The position numbers and the translations under genes are program-made. The notes below the pieces were generated by a model, which worked only from the letters and a program-made list of their open reading frames with translations, was not told the DNA's origin and searched no databases. Shown one piece after another: positions 6,623-10,232 of a stretch of 10,232 nucleotides of DNA (within the stretch, counting starts at the first letter, position 1; every line of letters begins with the position of its first letter). The DNA lies in assembly GCA_937910825.1 (NCBI GenBank), contig CALEMO010000270.1, positions 1 to 10,232 on the forward strand. Direction: 5' to 3'. Origin of the DNA: an uncultured Solirubrobacterales bacterium. GTDB taxonomy: Bacteria > Actinomycetota > Thermoleophilia > Solirubrobacterales > 70-9.

Positions 6623-7872
6623 GCTCGAAAACCGCCTGGCTGGCTGCTTTCGGCCTCCGGGCCGGCTGCGGCGCCCGAATCAAGGAGTTCGTCCACTGCC
6701 TCATCGCTGAGGCCCGCCTCGCAGAGCACTTCCCGGGTGTGCTGCCCGATCGCCGGGGCGGGTTTCGGCTCGAGCGCGGGGGTCCGGGAGAGCTTGACCG
6801 GGTTTCCGACCTGGCGCACGGACCCGATTCCCGGCTGATCGATCTCGACGACCATGCCACGCTGCCGGGCAAGGTCCGATTCCATCGCTTCGCCGACGTC
6901 CAGGATCGGTTCGATACAGCAGTCGTATTGGTCGTTGAAGGTTTTCCACTCGTCCTTCGTCTTCGAGCGGAACACCTCGGCCGCCATCTTCCAGCCTTCA
7001 CTGCCGGCTGGGCCGAACTGGTGCTCGATCAGGTCCGGCCGCTCGTTGCCGTCGCAGAAGGCCTTCCAGAACTTGGGCTCAAGTGCTCCACAGCTCACCC
7101 AGCCGTCGGCGGCTTCATAGGGCAGGTAGCAGCAGACGCCGCCGTTGAGGATCGACGAGCCCCTGGCGGGCACCTGGCCGTCGGCGAAGTAAGCGCCGGC
7201 AGGCATCGCCAGCCAGGACATCGCCCCGTCGGTCATCGAAATGTCGACCATCTGCCCCTTGCCGCTGCGCTGCCTGGCGAAAAGGGCCGTCATGAGTCCG
7301 AAACCGGCGCTCATCGCCCCGCCACCGAGGTCCCCGATCTGCCCCGCAGGCATGACTGGTGCCCCGTCGGCCGAACCGGTCATGTCGAGCAGCCCGGTCG
7401 AGCCCAGGTAGTTGATGTCGTGGCCCGCGCGGTCGCGATTCGGACCGTCCTGTCCGTAGCCGGTTATCGCGCAGTAGATGATCCCTGGGTTGACTTCGAT
7501 CAGCTTCTCGAAGCCGACGCCGAGACGGTCCATCACCCCGGGCCTGAAGCCTTCCAGCACCACATCCGCAACCTCTACGAGCTTGAGGAAAGCATCCCGG
7601 CCGGCCTCGGACTTGAGGTCGAGTCGGATCGAGCGCTTGTTTCGGTTAAGCGAGAGAAAAAGCGCCGAACGGGTACTCGAGGCCCCCGGAGCTTGCGCCT
7701 CGTCAACCTCGTGATAAGGCGGCGCATGCCGGATGTAGTCACCGGCGCCGGTGTCCTCAACCTTGATCACGTCAGCGCCGAAGTCAGCCAGCCACTGCGA
7801 GCAGAACCCGCCCGGCAGCAGCCGGGTCAGGTCGAGAATACGAACTCCTTCGAGCGGCATTTCGGCGGGCAT
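6619..7872 (-). CDS. CaiB/BaiF-family protein, alpha-methylacyl-CoA racemase-like
   Basis: 417 residues from ATG 7872. The family either moves CoA between carboxylic acids (class III CoA-transferase) or inverts the 2-methyl centre of branched acyl-CoAs. N-terminal EGVRILDLTRLLPG and WLADFGADVIKVE are family hallmarks. GHDINYL gives His151 and GDLGGG gives Asp181, 30 residues apart like His126/Asp156 of the M. tuberculosis racemase MCR. Glu265 in CGALEPKFW matches its Glu241 (numbers from memory). The His argues for racemase rather than transferase. It is longer than MCR, with an insert near 46-68 and an Ala/Glu-rich C-terminal tail. TTG 7878 is an alternative start, but CCAGG lies 8 nt before ATG 7872. 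The gene is 24 nt after the BKACE stop and overlaps the regulator by 4 nt. Substrate not determinable. Confidence 0.88.
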   Translation of the reverse strand: MPAEMPLEGVRILDLTRLLPGGFCSQWLADFGADVIKVEDTGAGDYIRHAPPYHEVDEAQAPGASSTRSALFLSLNRNKRSIRLDLKSEAGRDAFLKLVEVADVVLEGFRPGVMDRLGVGFEKLIEVNPGIIYCAITGYGQDGPNRDRAGHDINYLGSTGLLDMTGSADGAPVMPAGQIGDLGGGAMSAGFGLMTALFARQRSGKGQMVDISMTDGAMSWLAMPAGAYFADGQVPARGSSILNGGVCCYLPYEAADGWVSCGALEPKFWKAFCDGNERPDLIEHQFGPAGSEGWKMAAEVFRSKTKDEWKTFNDQYDCCIEPILDVGEAMESDLARQRGMVVEIDQPGIGSVRQVGNPVKLSRTPALEPKPAPAIGQHTREVLCEAGLSDEAVDELLDSGAAAGPEAESSQPGGFRA

Positions 7873-7880
7873 TTTCAAGA

Positions 7881-7885
7881 CCTGG
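7881..7885 (-). promoter_or_regulatory. Ribosome binding site of the racemase-like gene
   Basis: CCAGG on the minus strand lies 8 nt before ATG 7872 but only 2 nt before TTG 7878, so it supports the ATG start. Confidence 0.45.
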
Positions 7886-7896
7886 CTCCGCTGCGC

Positions 7897-8784
7897 TCAG
7901 GCCGCGGTGGCCTCGCGCAGGCCGAGCAGCTTTCTCGCCTCCGAGATCGAAGCGACTTTGCGGCCGGAGTCTTCGACCATCTGCCGGGCCTTGCCGACCA
8001 GGTCGCCGTTCGAACGGGCCATCGAGCCATCAGGCAGGTAGATGTTGTCCTCCACCCCGGCCCGCACGTTGCCGCCGAGCACGATCGCCGTGCCTAGCAG
8101 CTTCCACTGGTCACGGGAGATCCCGATGCATTGCCAGTTGTGCTCGCTTTGCGGACCACCCGGAATCTGGTCAGCCATAACACCGACGTTGCGCGGGGTC
8201 GGGCGGATGCCACCGGTTACGCCCATCACGAGCGAGATCTGGAGCGGTCCTTCGAGCAGACCCATGTCGATCAGCGGATCCACATTGGCCACATGGCCGG
8301 CATCGAAGCACTCGTGCTCGGGCTGGATGCCGAGCTCGTTCATCGCGGTGATGAACTCGATGATCTCGTCGAAGCTGTTTTCGAAGACTGCCTTGAAGAC
8401 GAACTCCTTGCGCCGTCGCGAGTACTTGGCGTAGTTCATCGAGCTCATGTTCAGGGCGGCGACGTCGGGCCGGCAGGCACGCAGGTACTCGATCCGCTTT
8501 TCGACCGGCACGCCGATCGCTCCGGTCGAGTAGTTGATGATCACCTCGGGCACCTCGGCCTTGATCGCCTGCGTGATCGCGGTGAAATCCTCGATGTCCC
8601 AGGAAGGCGTGCCATCGGGCTTTCTTGCGTGGATGTGGATCTGGGATGCACCTTCGTCCACCACCCGCCTGGATTCGGAGGCGTACTCGTCGGGGGTGTA
8701 AGGGATCGCCGGGCACTGGTCCCGGTTGGCGATCACACCCGAGATCGAGTTGCTGATGATTACCGGGTCTTCGAACTTGCTCAT
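7897..8784 (-). CDS. Beta-keto acid cleavage enzyme (BKACE, DUF849 family)
   Basis: 295 residues, full length for the family. BKACEs are Zn-dependent enzymes that cleave a beta-keto acid with acetyl-CoA to acetoacetate and a new acyl-CoA. Metal ligands are visible as His50 and His52 (QIHIHAR) and Glu245 (GGNVRAGVEDN), with Arg241 and Asp246 beside it and Ser86 in INYSTGAIG. These match His46, His48, Glu230, Arg226, Asp231 and Ser82 of Kce (numbering from memory). Kce Glu14 and Thr106 align with Ile18 and Ala110, so the substrate is probably not the amino-bearing 3-keto-5-aminohexanoate. The ATG overlaps the stop of the carboxyltransferase gene by 4 nt, with GGAG 10 nt upstream inside that gene. 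The context of carboxylase and racemase suggests acyl-CoA catabolism. Confidence 0.92.
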   Translation of the reverse strand: MSKFEDPVIISNSISGVIANRDQCPAIPYTPDEYASESRRVVDEGASQIHIHARKPDGTPSWDIEDFTAITQAIKAEVPEVIINYSTGAIGVPVEKRIEYLRACRPDVAALNMSSMNYAKYSRRRKEFVFKAVFENSFDEIIEFITAMNELGIQPEHECFDAGHVANVDPLIDMGLLEGPLQISLVMGVTGGIRPTPRNVGVMADQIPGGPQSEHNWQCIGISRDQWKLLGTAIVLGGNVRAGVEDNIYLPDGSMARSNGDLVGKARQMVEDSGRKVASISEARKLLGLREATAA

Positions 8785-10232
8785 ACAGGCATCACTCCGT
8801 GTTTCCTCCAGGGCCTTTCGACCTTTTTGTCGGCGGCCATGCGCAGGCCGCGGATCACCGTCTGGCGGGTCTCGCGCGGATCGATGATGTCGTCGATCAT
8901 CGCGTTGCCCGCAGCGATGTAAGGATCGATCTGCTCACGGACCGCGTTCAGCATCGCTTCCCGGGTCGCTTCCGGATCCTCTGATGCCTCGATTGCTGAA
9001 CGGCCGATGATGTTGACCGCTCCCTCGGCACCCATCACCGAGATCTCGGCCCCGGGCCAGGCGACGATCAGATCCGGTTCAAAGGCCCGGCCACACATCA
9101 CGTAATACCCCGCGCCGTAGACCTTGCGTACCAGCACAGTTATCTTCGGCACGGTCGCCCTCGATACGGCGTAGAGCATCTTCGCTCCGTGCCGGATGAT
9201 TCCCTGCTGCTCGACCTTGGAGCCGACCATGAATCCGGGCACATCCTGAAGAAAAAGCAACGGAATGCTGAAAGCGTCACAGAGGTTGATGAAGCGGGCC
9301 GCCTTGTCGGCTGAATCGACGTCGAGGATGCCTCCCACATGCTTGGGCTGGTTGGCGACGATGCCGACCGGCATGCCGCCGAACCTGGCGAAGCAGGTGA
9401 TCAGCGACTTCGCAAACTTCGGCTTGATGTCGAAGTAGTCGCCGTCGTCGACCAGCTCCGAGATGATTTCGTACATGTCATAGGGGGTACGAGGCGACTC
9501 CGGGATGATCTCCAAAAGGCGGTCCGATCCGCGGTCCTCGGGGTCTGCCGACTCCAGAACTGGCGGCTTCTGCTCACAGTTCGACGGGAAGTACGAAAGG
9601 TACTTCCTGACCGCGTCGATGCACTCCGGATCATCCTTGACTTCGAGGTCCCCGACGCCCGACTTGCGGCAGTGGATCTTGGCTCCGCCAAGGTCCTCCA
9701 TGTCGATTTCTTCACCGGTCACCGCTTTGACCAGATGAGGCCCGGCAAGCGCCATCGCGCCCTGCCCCACCACCATCGGCACGAAGTCCGACAGGCCGGG
9801 AATGTAGGCGGTACCCGCGGCGCAGGGTCCCATCATCGCCGCAACCATCGGAACCACGCCCGACATCTGCACTTCTTCCCTGAAGAGGTAGCCCGAGCCC
9901 GCGAACAGCGAGCCGGCGGCCTCCTGAATCCTCGCACCGGCCGAATCAAGCAGCCAGATCAGGGGCATGCGCTTCTGAAGCGCCATCTCGCGGATCCGGG
10001 TGACCTTGAGCTCGCCGGTCTGGCCCATCGAGCCGGCCATGACCGTGAAGTCGTAGGCGACGATCGCGCAGGCGCGGCCGTCGACGTCACCCCAGCCGGT
10101 GACCACGCCGTCGGCCGGAGCATCCCTGTCCTTGAGGGCAGGCTGCGAAAAATGGGGGCGGCCATGAATGCCTATCTCGTTGAAGGTGCCTTCGTCGACC
10201 AGCAGGTCGAGCCGCTCACGCGCCGTCAGTTT
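8781..10232 (-). CDS. Acyl-CoA carboxylase carboxyltransferase (beta) subunit, 5' end beyond window
   Basis: 483 residues are visible; probably a few dozen N-terminal residues are missing. The reading frame is open to the right edge, where KLTARERLDLLVDEGTF is the conserved N-terminal family motif; an internal GTG at 10106 is therefore not the start. It transfers carboxylate from carboxybiotin to an acyl-CoA in the cytoplasm. N-terminal half: DSAGARIQEAAGSL (visible residues 96-109) and GPCAAGTAY. C-terminal half: DVPGFMVGSKVEQQGI and VYGAGYYVMCGRAFEPD. The latter resembles methylcrotonyl- or geranyl-CoA-type enzymes more than the GGAYxVM of propionyl-CoA carboxylases; AWPGAEISVMGAEGAVNII follows. 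The biotin carboxylase/carrier subunit is not in the window and may lie upstream. It is the first visible operon gene and overlaps the BKACE gene by 4 nt. Substrate unassigned. Confidence 0.93.
   Translation of the reverse strand, partial: KLTARERLDLLVDEGTFNEIGIHGRPHFSQPALKDRDAPADGVVTGWGDVDGRACAIVAYDFTVMAGSMGQTGELKVTRIREMALQKRMPLIWLLDSAGARIQEAAGSLFAGSGYLFREEVQMSGVVPMVAAMMGPCAAGTAYIPGLSDFVPMVVGQGAMALAGPHLVKAVTGEEIDMEDLGGAKIHCRKSGVGDLEVKDDPECIDAVRKYLSYFPSNCEQKPPVLESADPEDRGSDRLLEIIPESPRTPYDMYEIISELVDDGDYFDIKPKFAKSLITCFARFGGMPVGIVANQPKHVGGILDVDSADKAARFINLCDAFSIPLLFLQDVPGFMVGSKVEQQGIIRHGAKMLYAVSRATVPKITVLVRKVYGAGYYVMCGRAFEPDLIVAWPGAEISVMGAEGAVNIIGRSAIEASEDPEATREAMLNAVREQIDPYIAAGNAMIDDIIDPRETRQTVIRGLRMAADKKVERPWRKHGVMPV
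8795..8798 (-). promoter_or_regulatory. Ribosome binding site of the BKACE gene
   Basis: GGAG lies 10 nt before ATG 8784, inside the last codons of the carboxyltransferase gene. Together with the ATGA overlap it indicates translational coupling. Confidence 0.5.

Noticed and set aside
6739..8097. 452-codon plus-strand open frame opposite the racemase-like and BKACE genes
   Set aside because: GC-rich codon bias opens the opposite strand. It spans two genes with clear family motifs on the minus strand and shows no recognisable domain.
10104..10106. GTG at 10106 as start of the carboxyltransferase
   Set aside because: The 42 codons upstream to the window edge encode the conserved KLTARERLDLLVDEGTF region, so the gene begins outside.

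Overview
The window looks like a chromosomal segment of a GC-rich actinobacterium, most plausibly the Solirubrobacterales/Thermoleophilia. The reasons are GC-rich coding with strong third-position bias, frequent TTG/GTG starts, actinobacterial-type enzyme families, and a secreted enzyme with a lysine-rich 'KKKC' tract behind its signal peptide, a style I associate with that group. The lineage is an inference from style only. I see no tRNA, rRNA, CRISPR array, insertion sequence or phage gene.

Left part (1-4837): two secreted hydrolases are transcribed divergently from a 235-bp control region. On the minus strand is an N-terminal-nucleophile acylase of the penicillin acylase superfamily, closest from memory to aculeacin A acylase and AhlM-type acylases. 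It starts from TTG at 1965 and runs off the left edge. On the plus strand is a large secreted alpha/beta-hydrolase-like protein with a GNSQGG nucleophile elbow, probably starting from TTG at 2201. Both follow their signal peptide with a strongly basic segment. The control region holds a plausible promoter, a perfect 10-bp palindrome and two perfect inverted repeats.

Middle (4838-5906): a short spacer leads to an MscS-family mechanosensitive channel gene. It has no visible ribosome binding site and a TACCCT box 9 bp before its ATG, so it may be read from a leaderless mRNA. It ends 8 bp from the convergent gene.

Right part (5915-10232, minus strand): a tightly packed operon. Order of transcription: an acyl-CoA carboxylase carboxyltransferase subunit (its start lies beyond the right edge), a beta-keto acid cleavage enzyme (BKACE/DUF849), an alpha-methylacyl-CoA racemase-like CaiB/BaiF protein, and a MerR-type regulator with two MerR-like helix-turn-helix blocks. 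Joints are a 4-nt overlap, a 24-nt gap and a 4-nt overlap. The set suggests a catabolic route in which a (methyl-branched) acyl-CoA is epimerised and/or carboxylated and a beta-keto acid is cleaved with acetyl-CoA to acetoacetate plus a new acyl-CoA, under local MerR control. I do not recognise this combination as a described pathway. The BKACE lacks two of the substrate-site residues of the characterised enzyme Kce, which points to a different substrate. This operon is the best candidate for undescribed biology here.
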